Origin: Rhododendron vialii
Lineage: Eukaryota > Streptophyta > Magnoliopsida > Ericales > Ericaceae
Direction: 5' to 3'
Assembly (NCBI RefSeq): GCF_030253575.1
Contig: NC_080560.1
Span: 43,043,001 to 43,107,000, forward strand
DNA length: 64,000 bases
Program-made: the position numbers and the translations under genes
Part shown: piece by piece, positions 44,531 through 57,490 of the stretch
Layout of the letters: each line of letters opens with the position of its first letter
Numbering within the stretch: the stretch's first letter is position 1
Notes under the pieces: generated by a model
Seen by the model: the letters and a program-made list of their open reading frames with translations, nothing else
What the model was told of the DNA's origin: nothing
Database searches by the model: none

Positions 44531-47500
44531 AAAATTACTAGTTGAATTGCGCACAAGCCGGACTAGACAACCCGAGTTTAAAAAAAAATGATAGAGATTC
44601 GTGCCGTGTATCATGCATGGCAGCATGGGCATGGGCTTCACATGTGCACGTGAGATGTGCATGGGGTTCACGGGTTGGGCCTAGCTAGCTAGCTTATTTC
44701 TTTAACGGGTTTCTATAGCCATAACATAGGCTTTGGCACAAATGGAAACCTTTAAATGGGGGTGTACCTATAACCTATTTCCTACAAATTGCTGTTTATG
44801 GGTAGGTTTCCTTTCTGTCTATAATACATCGCCAATGCTAGCTTCCCTTATCCATTCTTGTTACAACGTACTGAGGAGTGCTTGACTCTTTTGTCCCTCT
44901 TTCAAAAGATGCAGGTCGTATGGAGAGAGAGAGAGAGAGAGATTGGAACTCTTTTTATAACCGGATCTCCGGATTAGTTTACGTGTATTTTGACAAATTT
45001 TAGAGACCTGAAGTTAACGACCAAGAAAACCTCCAGTGAACCCAATGTATGAAAAATTTGGCTTCTGTTGAGATTCAAATTTACGACCTCTTGAGAGCAA
45101 GCCGTTTAGTTATTTTTTCGTGCCCATTTGGCCAAATTCCTTGGGTTGAGAGGGATTGGAACTTGGAACTAATACAGAACAAGTACGTACTAGGACTTCA
45201 GGGAAGAGCTAGGTATTGCTGTAAAGGCCAAAAGTTTTTACCACTGGAATGCTATAGTACAAGGTTTGTACAAAGGGGGATGTGATGTTACAAAGTCCCA
45301 TCCGTTTAGAACTAGAAAACCTAGCTAGATGAATAAGAGAAGAGGTGGTGAAATGTGGTTAATGTAATTGCTGTTAGGTAGGAAAGGGCATGGGTTTTAA
45401 AGAAAAGTGACTAAATTTGGTTAATGTAATTGCTGTTAGGTAGGAAAGGGCACGGGTTTTAAAGAAAAGTGACTTAGGCGAATTAAGAGGTGCCATGTGT
45501 CATTGGTTAGAGGAATTCTTCCTACTAGGGCAGGAGGAAAGCCGAGTTCAAAAAATTTAATGGAAACTAGGCCTGATTAATCAAATTTAAGGTCCAACTA
45601 CATCACAAGAGAAATGTTGCGGCATTTGGAACTACACGACTTGCTAGTACCATTTCTCTCTAGAAAAAAAGAGAGACCACAAGGTTTGTTAGTTCCAATA
45701 CTTATTCGTGATTAATGAACCAACAATCATTTCACTAGTGAATAACAATAACATGATACTCAACAACAGCATTAAGGGAGGTGATATCGAATGAATACGT
45801 CTGTGCGTTGGCAATCCCTCCTGCTAGCCGGAAAACGCCTGACCCTCCAACAATGGCCAGTTCACGATACGTACCCAATATCGGGTTTCGACCGAAAACG
45901 CTAAGAGTGCTGCCGTATATTTTGTAATTTTTTTATAATAAAAAGGAAATTGAAAATTAAAAGTTTGTTTCGGATTGAATTGAAGAAATTTCTGCTATTC
46001 GTCCATTGATAAATGAAACTTCGCTTATATATAGTTCGATCAATTTATTATGTATGCGGTTCATTACTTATTATTACTATGTACTTAGATTGTCTTGAAA
46101 ATTAAACAAATTTTATCATCACGTTTGTTATTTTCTATAAGATTTTTTTTCCCTGGGTTATGGAAACGGCCTGAGTCGGACTAAAATTAGTGTTGTGCGG
46201 CAGGCCTCCGAAGGACCCAACAACAACCTGACGATCATTGATGGCCATGATATTGAAAAATTATGTTTTTTGATGATTAAAATAATAATAATAATTTTAA
46301 ATCAACAAATTTTGCAAAATATAAGTGCATTAGTTTACATTTTGAAAAGGGGAAGAGAGTGAGCAGAGGTCAAAGAAGTTTTGTGACCTAACTTGGGACC
46401 CAAGCTTCTGAAGTTCTAAAGCTCCAAAACCTATTTGGACCAAAGATTGAGTTCTATTCTCTTTCACCAAAACAAAGATTTAAATTAGACTTTGGAACCA
46501 TTCAAAAGAAATTAGACCTTGGAATGATGGAAAGCCAGCAAGGTAACAATTATCTAGCCAGATTCCTTCTTAACTCGAAAAAGTAAGTGAACTTCCTTTG
46601 GAAGATTTATAAATAAAAATAGTACGTATTTTCTATAAACTAAAGAGCAATATTTATGCCACTTATAAAGCTGCAATTGCACTATTCGGACATAAACATT
46701 TCCTGGGCGATTCAATGGACGTGGGTCTTTCACGATAGATGTGGGCACTCCACATTTATCGAACGATTTGAGACACATTTCAATCAGTGAACTTTGGTCA
46801 ATTTGTGTTTGTAGTAATTTAGTAAAGCAAATATTGTTAGACACTAATAAGTCACATTCAGGCTCACGGAAGCGCGAGCATGGAAGCGCCTTTCTTTCCA
46901 AACTAATAAATCTCGCGAGATGGAGAATTACAAATCAGAGTGTACGTACGGTGAATATTGAAAGCGGAATTCGGGTAGGAAGTCGATCTAAATTTATGGG
47001 GAGCGTATTGTGCCCACCTTGGTCCGGCCGGGGATACCAAATTTCACGTTGAATTTTACTATAAAAATGCATAACATCAACCACAAAGTAGAAATTAAAA
47101 AAAAAATTAACCATGGTGTAGCAAAGGTAATAGTTAATACCATAAAATTAAATAGCATACCATTTATCACAAGATGGTGAAATATTTTTCTAATGACATA
47201 TCATTCGTAAAATGACTTATTTTCAATGTCCTCTACGAGTCTATCATCACATTCACCACGAAATGATAAAGCGTACGAAAATAGAATTGCAAATATGGTA
47301 CCACGTCACCTCCGCTAAAGAATACTCCATTATTCTGTCACACCGTAATATTATTTGTATGTACGGCATCTATGTGAGGACCAAAGCTAAGGTTTCCACC
47401 ACGTGTGAGCGATGTTTGAAGTATGTTAATAGCTTTATCATAGGACTACAAGAACTTAAACCCAAACATTGTCCAACCACAGGTTCAAGCAGTGAACCAA

Positions 47501-47646
47501 CCCCTCATTTCTTTACAGAGTTCTGATAGTGCAGTTTTTACTGCCGGTGATCCTCTGCATTCCCACTCCCTCCCTTCCTTCTGTACTTTTTGTTACAAAG
47601 TGACTATCACTCCCTCTTTGCACATCAGTGGTGACCATTAAAACCC

Positions 47647-47648
<2 letters not shown>
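44531..47648. other. Gene-free stretch
   Basis: No gene is recognised in about 3.1 kb. It contains a (GA)n tract at 44925-44942 and the tandem duplication at 45357-45475. Confidence 0.45.
45357..45475 (+). repeat. 62-bp tandem duplication
   Basis: Two nearly identical copies of ggttaatgtaattgctgtta...aaagaaaagtgact start at 45357 and 45419. Confidence 0.92.

Positions 47649-47681
<33 letters not shown>
47649..47681 (+). repeat. (CT)n tract in the TPD1-like 5' leader
   Basis: Sixteen CT units end about 136 bases before the ATG at 47818. Pyrimidine tracts of this kind are common in plant 5' UTRs and promoters. Confidence 0.9.
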
Positions 47682-47684
<3 letters not shown>

Positions 47685-47817
47685 GTTGGAAGTTCCGCAG
47701 GCAGATTGGCAGAAGCAGGGGTACACTAGAAGCCAAACTAACAGAATCTATCTAACAACACTTTTCTTCTTGCTAGTAGTACTCCTATTAAGCATTTTCG
47801 AAACCCATCTCACCATC

Positions 47818-49279
47818 ATGATGATCTCTGCTCTTGTGCTTCTGCTCTTCTACTTGATGATGATGCTCATCATTTCCCCTTCCATTTATGGACTACTGCT
47901 GCTACAACCAGGTACTCCCAAACTCATTCTACTCTCTTCTTGGTCTTTTCTTCAACCATCTTTCCCCTCCATTTTGTTGAATTTCAAGACAATTTTATAG
48001 ACACCACAAAAAGTTTGTCTCTTCAAATCAGAACACTTACCTTTTTGTATCTGATACCTTTGTTTTTGGTAAAAGTTGTTTCTAAAGTTCGAAAACATCT
48101 TTCCATTAGTTTTTTTTTTTTTTTTTTGTCTTTTCAGAAACGGGGTTTTCCCTAATAATTCCAAAGCTAACGCTGTGTTTAGAACTCCAGGAAAATGTGA
48201 TCAAAGAAAGGAAAAGAAATTGAGAGGATAAATTTTACTCCGAACAAACTTGAATTTGTTATTTTCTCTCAAAACGAAACAATGGAATTGAACTTTTTTT
48301 TGCTTTATTTCCAACTTTGGCAGGTTCACCAAACAAGCACTTGGATTCAGCCAATACAACCTCAACATCAACCCTGAAATCAGAAGAAGCTACTTTGATT
48401 CACAGAAAGCTCTTGGTTCATGGTAAAATTTTATCCCATTGCAATCAACCCATGTTTGATCATTGTTTTGGTTATCAATTTGGCAGAACACTTTTCAGAA
48501 AGTGTTTTTTAAAACATAAACGCTCCGTAATACACTGTATTTTACAATCTTCGGGAGAGAATTTGAATACATCTCGTAAATATTTTCTCTAAAAAAGGCT
48601 TGTTTTCGAAAAATGTTCATTAAAAAAAACTCACCAAATTACTTTTTTATGACAATTTATGTCCTACCGAAATGTTCTAAAATCATGTCAATATATCCGT
48701 CACATGAAGTACCCCCGCTCGTGAAAGTCCCCAATCTCTATATAACTTCATTTTTTCGCATTTATTTTGGTACTTATAATAAAATTTAGAGCTTTGGCCC
48801 TTTCAAAATCTTGATAATTTTAAGTTCAGTCCCTTCGAAAGTAAATTCTTTCGCAACATAGTCTCTCGAAAACTCTAAATCATTCCGTAATCGTTTGCCA
48901 CTTTGTGAAATTTCTGCGTCCGCCACTTCCCGATATGAAATGACATTTATGTTTCTGTTTTTTTCCCCTCAAAGGGAGATGCACCAACAGGGACATAAGC
49001 ATATCCCAAAGCAGAGACTCCAGCACATCTGGGATTCCAAAATACATAGTTGAGATTGTCAACACTTGTGTTTCTGGCTGTGCTCCTTCCAACATACACC
49101 TCCACTGTGGGTGGTTTGCCTCTGCCAGGATAGTGAATCCAAGAGTTTTCAAGAGACTGGGATATGATGATTGCCTTGTCAAAGCAGGGAGACCATTGAA
49201 CACCAGCCAGATTATTAGATTCACTTATTCCAATTCTTTCATGTACCCACTTGGTTTCAAGTATGCCAAGTTTTGCTGA
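47818..49279 (+). CDS. TPD1-like secreted cysteine-rich protein
   Basis: This belongs to the TAPETUM DETERMINANT1 family of small secreted proteins; Arabidopsis TPD1 is the ligand of the EMS1 receptor kinase in anthers. Exons 47818-47911, 48324-48422 and 48975-49279 join in phase to 165 aa. Exon 1 is a hydrophobic signal peptide (MMISALVLLLFYLMMMLI). Exon 2 is a variable spacer ending in the typical RKLL. Exon 3 is the conserved domain: GRCTNRDISISQSRDSSTSG, VEIVNTCVSGCAPSNIHLHC, GWFASARIVNPRVFKRLGYD, then DCLVKAGRPL and SNSFMYPLGFKYAKFC. Six cysteines are visible. An upstream in-frame extension exists but has no ATG, so 47818 was chosen. It belongs to the IHLHCGWFASARIVNP subtype rather than to TPD1 itself. 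Confidence 0.85.
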
Positions 49280-49894
49280 ACAACTCCAAACCGATTCCTG
49301 CGTTTATAGGCCATGAAGTCTCGTTCGAAGCTTTAGTAAAATTGGATTACTAATTTTTGGTATCATTCTCGTTTTGTGTTTTTCCGGTTTCAGAAAACCC
49401 GAAAAATGTGTTTAGTGAAATGTTTCCGTTACTGTTTCTTGCCAATAGTAGCGGACCTATCCAGTGGAATAGCCAAAAATTTGCATCGGTGGGGCCACTA
49501 TGAAACAAGAGCTCTGACAATAGCCAAGCTCCTACAATGAGCCACCCACCCACGAGTTGATGATTGTTGGTGATGCGATCAGTGGCTTGTATATTTCGGT
49601 GTACAAAGAGTAGTTTTACGCTTGTGTGGAGTAGTGCTTGTTTTTTCATCCATCAAAAAATAGGTGAATACTACCCACTTTTGGTAGAATCCACACTGGA
49701 TTTTTACTTTGATAATAAGAAACATCCATTTCGTAGGGCTTCATTTCTAACAATTCTGGTAAAATATTAGTTCATTCATACATATAGATAGGTATTTGAT
49801 CAAATAACACGTTTCTTGTTTAAGAATTTTGTTTCCGAAGTGGGTCAAAAACGATGGTAGCATTTGATCAAGCATTTACAAAAGAGCTGTGCTA
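49280..49894. other. TPD1-like 3' flank
   Basis: Nothing recognised. Confidence 0.45.
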
Positions 49895-50155
49895 CGTGCA
49901 CAGACTGCTGTGCACAGCAGCTTTTTCCTCCCGCCCCGGGTCGCATAAAGATGATCGGAGCCGCTCATTTTGTTCAAAATACTAAATTCTGAAGTGATTT
50001 TGGGTGTTTTGTTAACGCCTCTAACGATATCGAACGAAGCTCATTTTTTACAGAGACCTTAAACGACATATTTTGAACAAAATGAGCGGCTCCGATCATC
50101 TTTGTGCGACCCGGGGCGGGAGGAAAAAGCTGTTGTGCACAGCTTGCTGTGCACG
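49895..50155. mobile_element. 261-bp MITE with long perfect arms
   Basis: Inverted arms of about 85 bp start cgtgcacag. They share ctttttcctcccgccccggg and atgatcggagccgctcattt on the left, with their inverse on the right, and very few mismatches. They flank a 90-bp centre. Such a transcript would fold into a long stem. The family was not identified and no clear target duplication was found. Confidence 0.82.
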
Positions 50156-50963
50156 AATCATTTCTGTTTACAAAACATGCAAGAAGGGCTTCATTTTAAA
50201 CCATCGATTTCCTTATTTCTGTGACAAATTGATTTTCACACCCCGTTTTTACCATTCTCACTTCCTTTTTTCGCTTTCTTGATGCAAATCTACTATATTA
50301 CCCCATCATGTGTGAAAAATGAATCAATAAAAGGGTACGTGCGAAGAATAGTAAAGAGAGTGTAAAAATCACTATCCTTGTAAATATTGCAGAAACAATA
50401 AGAAAAAAGTGTCCAAAATACGCATCTATTGAGTGCTCTTGCATAATGCCCCAATACTGCTCATTCATGTGAGACCACACACTTAACTGATTCTATTCCC
50501 AAATATGCTATGAATCTGTTGACTATTGACATTAGAGCACTGAATAATGTTCCCATAAACAGCCATTTTGCCAATGCATGTAGGCCAGAGAAGCTACCAT
50601 CTACTTCTTCTTGAAATTCACAAAAAAAAAAAAGAGAGGTTAAAAGCCTTTCGTAGTACTACCAACTTTCTTGATATTTGTGAGTCAATAGACTCCGTAC
50701 TGATTAGTCCATTTTTTTCATTATTCTGGAATTAGTAGCATTTAATTTCAGAGCCAAAAGCTACAGTTTAAGATTGGCGCATTGAAGTACCCTTTGGTAC
50801 TTCTTTTGCAGTGTGCTTGCTCTTGACTTCTCACTGCACTCTCCCTTTTCTCTCTCCGAGAGAGAGAGAGAGAGAGAGAGAGAGGTCATTGCTGTGTTTT
50901 CTTTAGATACTTTTTGTGTTATTTGTAGACTTGGAGTTGTAAGATGTCTGGTACTTTTGTAGG
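50156..50963. other. Gene-free stretch
   Basis: It holds only a (GA)n tract at 50858-50884. No gene is recognised. Confidence 0.45.
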
Positions 50964-51174
50964 TGTTAACATAATATTGGGAAATATTATGTTGCCATAT
51001 TTTTTAACCTTTATAATTATTATGTTTTCGGCAGATTATTATTTATGTTTCTAAGTTAGTCTATGTTTCCTTATTATGCGTATTTCCTTTTTATGCATCT
51101 TGTAGCCTATATAAAAGCGTGCTAGGTTATGATTTGAATACAATCGATAATACATCTTTCGCCTTTTCTTAACA
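50964..51174 (+). mobile_element. Possible small solo LTR
   Basis: 211 bp begin TGTTAACATAATATT and end TTTTCTTAACA, with a TATA-like cctatataaaagc at about 51108-51120. The flanks gtagg and gtggg are a near match for a 5-bp target repeat. The short length would fit a TRIM-like or small Copia LTR. No internal region was recognised. Confidence 0.5.
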
Positions 51175-53390
51175 GTGGGGAACCATTGGTGCAAATCCAG
51201 CCAGAGTGTCAGTTTATATGCCGGAAAGGGAGTGAGAGGATTTGAGAGTGAGAGACAGGGGAAAGAGAGAATGGATGATCGGTTGATTTTTGTGGAAAAA
51301 GCTTGTCTAGGGGAACCACCATTGCATCTAGGCTTTGCAAGCACATCTCTAGTATGGTGTATCCTTTTTGTTTTCGCCGCATTTCTTTTGTTATTGTCGT
51401 GCTGACGGGGTGCATTAGGCTTTTACTCTTCTTGTTGTAATAGCTGCACATAGTGGGTTGTAATCTTATTAGTATTGATGAATTTCTTAGTCTTGTGCCC
51501 CAAAAAATACTATTGATCCAAAACGCGAACAGTCACACCAACTATTGGCCTGGACTTGAAATTTTAATTGGTTCTATGAAAAATAAACGTTCATGAGAAT
51601 GAGCCTATCGACTCTCAGAGGAATGCTACAAAAATCGTTACACTGTGGAATCCATTTTTTCCTTGTTCTGATGAATGTTCGATTGTATGAGATTGTGAGT
51701 GAAAGAGACAGGGGACAAGGATTTTTGGAGGCTATTGTTGTGAGGAGGGCCCTTAGTCCCACTCGCACCTAGGTGGAGCAATTGTTACGGGCTGTGTATC
51801 GATCCCTGATCATCGGTAAACTTGCAAGAACGCCCTACGTTGGCAATCCTAAAAGGGACAAGTAGCCTCGGTTGAACATCACATAATGGATGGGAATCCA
51901 ATTGGTCCTGTTTATAGGGGGAAGCTACACTGGCCGTCAATTCTCAAAATTTTACTTAGCAAAATATAAAAAGAAAAAAAGAAGGAAATATATCATTGCG
52001 AACACATGGAATTGGGAGATGGAGACCTTAGCTGTATTAGTTGAGAATGAACAAAATGACTAGAAATGATGTGATGTTGTAAATGGTGGCCATTCAAACA
52101 TGAGAGTGACTCACCATTTCTCTCTTTTTCTGTCACTTGATTTTTAATCTGCTTGTTGACTCTCTGTTCTTCTGGATATCCACATGGTTGAAACTGGATA
52201 CCTGCTGGGAATAAGAAGACTTGAAGTTTACTCACATGTATTTACCACCAGAGACTCTCTCTGGACCATTCAATAAATCCCATCAACAAATTTACCCATC
52301 AAGGAAAGAAAAAAAAACCCAAATGGGCAAAAAACAAAGTCCCCTTTATACCACCACTTTGAAGCTCAAACTCTGAGCCCACATGGCATTACATAGGCAC
52401 TGGCAATTGGTATTCAACACGAATTGTCAATTGTAATTCCCCTTTTTGTAGGGCAAGCATCAACAATGAAACTGATTGGCCCCACTCTATAAACCAATTA
52501 AATTCAAGATGGGTGGGTGGGGGATTGAGATTTCCTACGTGGCGCTCCTGGTAGTGCACCATGTAGGGTAAATCCGGATCCGGAGGGTGGGTACCAAAGG
52601 GCCAAAACAAAAGCCCCCAACACATTTTGAAGGTCAAATGAAAAAATTTTGGCTGCTCACACATGGCATTATATGGCAGTGTCAATGGTACTTATCACTA
52701 ATAGCAGCATATAAAAGTGATTGACTCCACTCTATGAATAGTTCATTAGGTTCCACATTTCTATATTTCTATATTTCTATTCTGAAGTTGTTTATCTTTA
52801 TCTTGCTCGGCTTGTAACGCCTCTTTTGTTTCCTGATCGCCTTTTTTGAGTATTAGGTAGTTGGTCAGGTAAAGGCCGACCAAGCCGATGATGCTTCACT
52901 TTCCGACCTTGTAGTTTATCAACGCTGCCTCACTTGGCACTTAAACGTACTTTTTGCACTGCTCATTGTTCAGGTTTGGGATGGGTGGCGCATGACAAAT
53001 ACCTTAATCAAATGCAAAAGTTGATCCTATTTCTATATAGAATGTCATTTTTGCTAATGATGCCTATGACAACTTGGATTCAATTGAAGATAAGTAGTCA
53101 AGGATTGAGATACAGTGCCATACAAAATCCTTGCTTAAACATATGGTGCTTCATATGTAGTTATTTACTAGCATTAAGTGCAACTAAATGCTTCCCACAA
53201 TTGCTCCAAAGATGCTTCAACTAGTTCCATTTGACAATCAGCAAAGGAAGAAGAAGCAGCTCAATACTGAGAACATCACAACCTGGTCCCGGAGCCTCTC
53301 TGCTCCTTGCATATTCCAATTGTTCACAAGCACATGGCCAAAAGAAAGAACCCCAAAAAGCAGAAAATAACAAATGTAATTATTCACCTC
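51175..53390. other. Gene-free stretch before the ANXUR-like gene's 3' end
   Basis: Short open frames are present but none resembles a known protein. A stretch with gagtgagagacaggg occurs at about 51245 and similarly at 51697-51713. The 3' UTR of the kinase gene should lie just below 53391. Confidence 0.45.
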
Positions 53391-55955
53391 TCATCTTCCC
53401 TTTGGATTCACAATCTGAGAAAAGATTTCATTAGTGCTGTCCTCGGTTTCCCCACCGCCTTCCTCCTCCTCAATGGTCAACAACGTCGTAGTATGCATAA
53501 CAAACGCATCATTCGCTCTCTGTTCCGCCACCATTTTAGGCCCATCGGGGTTATCTTGCAATTGCATTGCAAACTCAAGATTCCAAAGAACCCCGCCCAT
53601 TGAAGGTCGCTCGATCCCTTGATCTGACAAGCACTTCACTGCTGTTTCCACAAACTTCTTCAAACACTCTGGATTGATCTCTCCCTTGACATTCTGATCA
53701 ATTATGGAATCAATAGTTCCGTTTCTGTAATTGTTTTGTGCCCAATCAGCTAAACTAACTTGTTCCTTGGGGAGGCTCGGATTAAGCACTGGCCTCCCAC
53801 AAAGCACTTCGAAAAGGACAACCCCAAAAGAGTAAACATCCGACTTGTCTGTCAGTTGTTGCCTTCTGAAGTACTCGGGATCCAAATACCCGAAACTACC
53901 CTTCACCACGGTACTAACGTGGGTTTGGCTGAGCGTGGGGCCCGTTTTCGACAAACCAAAGTCCGAGACCTTTGCCACCCATTTCTCATCCAACAAAATG
54001 TTTGTGGTTTTCACATCGCGATGAATAATAGTGTGCTTTGCACCGGTGTGGAGATAGTGAAGCCCCCTCGCGGCACCAATGCAAATTTCCAACCTTTGTT
54101 TCCATAACAAAGGAGGATTGTTTCCCTTATAGATATGCTCTCTTAGAGTCCCATTGGCCATATAATCGTAAACCAAAATCATTTCTTCCCCTCCCTCACA
54201 AGCCCCTATCAAAGAGACCAGATGCCGGTGCCTCAGCTTTGAAAGCAAATCGATTTCGGTTTGGAACTCATGAACTCCTTGCTCTGAAGAAGGGTTTGAT
54301 CTCTTGATTGCTACTTCAGTCCCTCCATCAATAACCCCTCTGTACACCTTCCCAAACCCTCCAACTCCAATAACTTGAGACTCATCAAAGTTATTTGTGG
54401 CATATTTGATATCTGATAAGGAAAAATGCCTACATAATCCCCCACCAAGCGTTGAAATCCTACTACTCCCACTGCTCTTACCCGATGTAGTCGATTTAGT
54501 ACCAGATGATCGCGAGCTGCCATAAAGTGGCAACCATCCCATGGAGTTGCACTTTCTTCCTTTCGAATCGCGGTTATTATGTTTGAGGAAAACCAAAACT
54601 CCAACAACTAGGCCAAAACCAGCCACCCCACCCGCGATCCCACCAACTATTGCACCAACATGAACCTGCGATTTTGCAAAACTCCTCGGCTCTTGATCAT
54701 AACTTCCCTTTTCTTGAAAAGGCGATAGAACCGGATTTGGGCCTGCTAAATTCCCACTAGTGTCATTAACCTTAAAAATCTCCAACCCATTGAGAATCAC
54801 GTCGTAGAATTCAGGTTTCGTAGATACAGAAGGGTGCAATGCCACCCACAATTCCTTATCACCTTTTCCTTCATTCAAATATACCGCGAAGTCTTTAAAG
54901 ACCGGTACTCCTTCCTTAGCCCATGCCAAAACATCTGCAGCCTCTTGTGCTGTTTGGTTATTGATGAAAATATCAAACACCCTTTGGTTAGTCTTGGAAA
55001 CCTGAAACTCACAGAAATGGAGCCTCACAATGTATGTAAAATTTCCATCTACTGGAAAAACCCATGTCAGATTGAACTTGATATTGACTTTTGGATTGGG
55101 ACCCATTGTTCTTGCTGTCCTATACACATCGACTGGAGCAATGTATTCTGTTAAATTTGAAGGGTAATCAATAGACACGTTTTTGTCTGCCTCAGAAGTA
55201 ATCCCAAAGGCTGCACCGTATAAATATGGGGAGTCATTGTACCAGATCCGGCTCAAACTTGTATCATTGTCTTCTGAAATATACTGTCCACCAACATTAA
55301 GCCTAAACATAGTTTCAAAAGCAGAGTCCTCTGTTTCTATCAACTGATCCGAGAACCCGACCATGTTCGCCGGTTGGAAAATCTCCGGCATTGAGATGAC
55401 CTCAATGCCATTGACAAACGCTACCGACCCATTCTTCGATGGCTTGAAAGTGAGACTGAGAGAGCCCGATTGGGTTAACGTGATAGAAAATTCTTTGATT
55501 ATGTAAGCTTGGGTTAAGGCCCTGGCTGTGATTGAGGCACTGAAATTTTTCAGGAGGGTGAAACCATTGGATTCGACCGATAGATAGGAATCGGATGCGT
55601 TGAAATTGCTGTAAGAAGAGGGGTAGAAATGGAGTCGGACGAAGTGTCGGGTTTTGGGTGAAACAGAGAATTTGTATGTTGATTCATATGTGAAAATTCT
55701 TGCTGTCATGTACGGGATTGTGGAGGGAAGTGAAGGGTCTTGTGACTGGGCTGTGGCTAGCATTGAGTTTTCTGACGAGGTGAGGAATTTGGCATCTGGG
55801 TCCCATTTCCGGCCGCTGGCGTCCGTGGCCGCGGTGGAGCCGCCGCAGGCTAATACAAAGGATTCCGATGCAGAGGTGGTCCTTGTTGATTTGACGATGA
55901 TTGTGAAGATTGAGAAGGAAATAAGAGAAATTAAGACGTGGGTATTGGAGATCAT
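53391..55955 (-). CDS. ANX1: CrRLK1L receptor kinase, ANXUR-like
   Basis: This is a plasma-membrane receptor kinase of the FERONIA/ANXUR family, which bind RALF peptides; Arabidopsis ANX1/2 keep the growing pollen tube intact. The 854-aa frame is intronless, as is usual. Residues 1-30 are a signal peptide. Two malectin-like domains span about 33-400 (CGGSTAATDASGRKW, PYMTARIF, FRLNVGGQ, YVAPVDVY-like IAPVDVYRTAR, NLAGPNP). A membrane helix lies at about 432-458. The kinase spans about 524-800: GVGGFG at 530-535, Lys551 (VAIK), HRD at 645-647, DFG at 665-667 and GSFGYLDPEYFRR, all intact. The end EIFSQIVNPKGR and the GTKSTTSGKSSG juxtamembrane stretch favour ANXUR over FERONIA. A usually acidic position in PSMGDVLWNLEF is Gly here. 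Confidence 0.92.
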   Translation of the reverse strand: MISNTHVLISLISFSIFTIIVKSTRTTSASESFVLACGGSTAATDASGRKWDPDAKFLTSSENSMLATAQSQDPSLPSTIPYMTARIFTYESTYKFSVSPKTRHFVRLHFYPSSYSNFNASDSYLSVESNGFTLLKNFSASITARALTQAYIIKEFSITLTQSGSLSLTFKPSKNGSVAFVNGIEVISMPEIFQPANMVGFSDQLIETEDSAFETMFRLNVGGQYISEDNDTSLSRIWYNDSPYLYGAAFGITSEADKNVSIDYPSNLTEYIAPVDVYRTARTMGPNPKVNIKFNLTWVFPVDGNFTYIVRLHFCEFQVSKTNQRVFDIFINNQTAQEAADVLAWAKEGVPVFKDFAVYLNEGKGDKELWVALHPSVSTKPEFYDVILNGLEIFKVNDTSGNLAGPNPVLSPFQEKGSYDQEPRSFAKSQVHVGAIVGGIAGGVAGFGLVVGVLVFLKHNNRDSKGRKCNSMGWLPLYGSSRSSGTKSTTSGKSSGSSRISTLGGGLCRHFSLSDIKYATNNFDESQVIGVGGFGKVYRGVIDGGTEVAIKRSNPSSEQGVHEFQTEIDLLSKLRHRHLVSLIGACEGGEEMILVYDYMANGTLREHIYKGNNPPLLWKQRLEICIGAARGLHYLHTGAKHTIIHRDVKTTNILLDEKWVAKVSDFGLSKTGPTLSQTHVSTVVKGSFGYLDPEYFRRQQLTDKSDVYSFGVVLFEVLCGRPVLNPSLPKEQVSLADWAQNNYRNGTIDSIIDQNVKGEINPECLKKFVETAVKCLSDQGIERPSMGGVLWNLEFAMQLQDNPDGPKMVAEQRANDAFVMHTTTLLTIEEEEGGGETEDSTNEIFSQIVNPKGR

Positions 55956-57490
55956 GGATTTTGGGAAATACCCTTATGAGGGATTTGAGAATGGGGGGTG
56001 GGAAATTGGTGAGAAAGTGATGGGAATTGTGGCATGGGAGGAAAACAGGGGAATGGAAAACAGAGGAACAAGAAGAATGAGAGAATTTACTTACCTTTTT
56101 GTAGGCCAAAGATGAATGAGAGAACTTTAAATTTTCTGGAGATGATGCACTTAATAAATCAGTCTGAACATTCTTGGTTCATTTTTGTATGAACGTGGAT
56201 AGATTCACGAACCCAACTCAATTCTTGGTTGGTTGAACACTTCAAACCAATCCGCCCAAACAGGAAATTTGACCGTGTAACCTGTTCTTGTTTGTACTTA
56301 TGATATGTTTCATTTTTTCACAAACAAATTTGCATGGTTTCTCGATCTACTTTTTACTAATTCTCATTTTTCCTTTGGTGATGGGGATTAGGAATGAGTG
56401 AGAACGTGCCAAATGATAAATTATTCAGTGCTCCTAAGCAATGCTCTTGCGATCTTGTACTACACATTGGTATTACAAAATCGCATAATTTGCGATCAAT
56501 GTTGCATTAATGTGTGGCGGGAAGGACCTTAGAGCATTATTTCAGGAGGACGGAATAATTTTTCGTGTAGAAGAAGATAACGTCAAATGACCGAAAAATG
56601 GGTTTCTTCTCTTGGCATTTATTCATTCGAATAGGCGTTTCATTTTGAAGTAAAAATGAAAATTGAGGGACTCGGGTAGGCATTTTTATATCTTCTTCTG
56701 GGTACAAAAGAGAGTGGGCTCCCATCAGGCCCGAGTTACCTGGTGAATGGTAGCCCAATTAGAGATTATTTTTTCTTAGGGAAAATGACGGCCAATCACG
56801 TGTTTTTGACAATTAATATCCACTAAGGACATTTTTCAGCATCAACAAATGTTCTCAGTATGTCCATTGCGTGTATTAATTATCAAAACACGTTCTTGGC
56901 CGTCATTTTCCCTTTTTTTTACTACAAAAGTAACCATTTATTAGGGAAAGAGGAAATGAGTCTAATCACTAGTTGAAACTGTACGGTCAAGGGACAAAAC
57001 CCATTACATCTTAAGGGCCTAAAGTGCCCAAATAAAACATTGAAAATCAAATGGGACCCAAAAGGCCTAAAAAACCCAAATTACTAACAACTTTTTAAAC
57101 ATAATTAGTTGTTACTGTTTGGGGGTGCACACGGTCCGGATTGATCCAGTTCTCTACAAAATCAGTAACTGGACATTGAAAACGGTTTTAAAAAATTGGG
57201 ACCCAAAACTTGACAAATATATGTGTGGAATCTGACCAGAACCAAACCACATAAGACCGGAATTAACAAAGCAATCGAACAAGTATACGGCTTAAGAAAA
57301 TACCAACCATGGTTTTAATCCCAGGAATTATTTACATCACACAGCAAAATTAGCACCCCTTCTTTTTTCAGCTTGCATACGCGTGCTTCTATTGAGCTAG
57401 CTCATCCAAAAAAATTCAAAAAGGGCTACTTTTTATGGGCGTATTCGAAGAAAAAAAATACAAGAACTTGTAAAGTTTGAACTAGGTTTG
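55956..57490. other. Promoter side of the ANXUR-like gene
   Basis: No gene is seen. A possible LINE-like 3' fragment lies at about 56925-57080 (gtaaccatttattagggaaa...). Words gtgtttttgacaattaatatcc and the inverse occur at 56799 and 56870, a short inverted repeat. Confidence 0.4.

Noticed and set aside
51175-51405. 76-aa open frame after the possible small LTR
   Set aside because: There is no similarity to any family I know, no splice context, and composition typical of chance; kept only as gene-free sequence.
54311-56109. Several open frames of 60-150 aa over the receptor kinase on both strands
   Set aside because: They are shadows of the 854-aa ANXUR-like frame.
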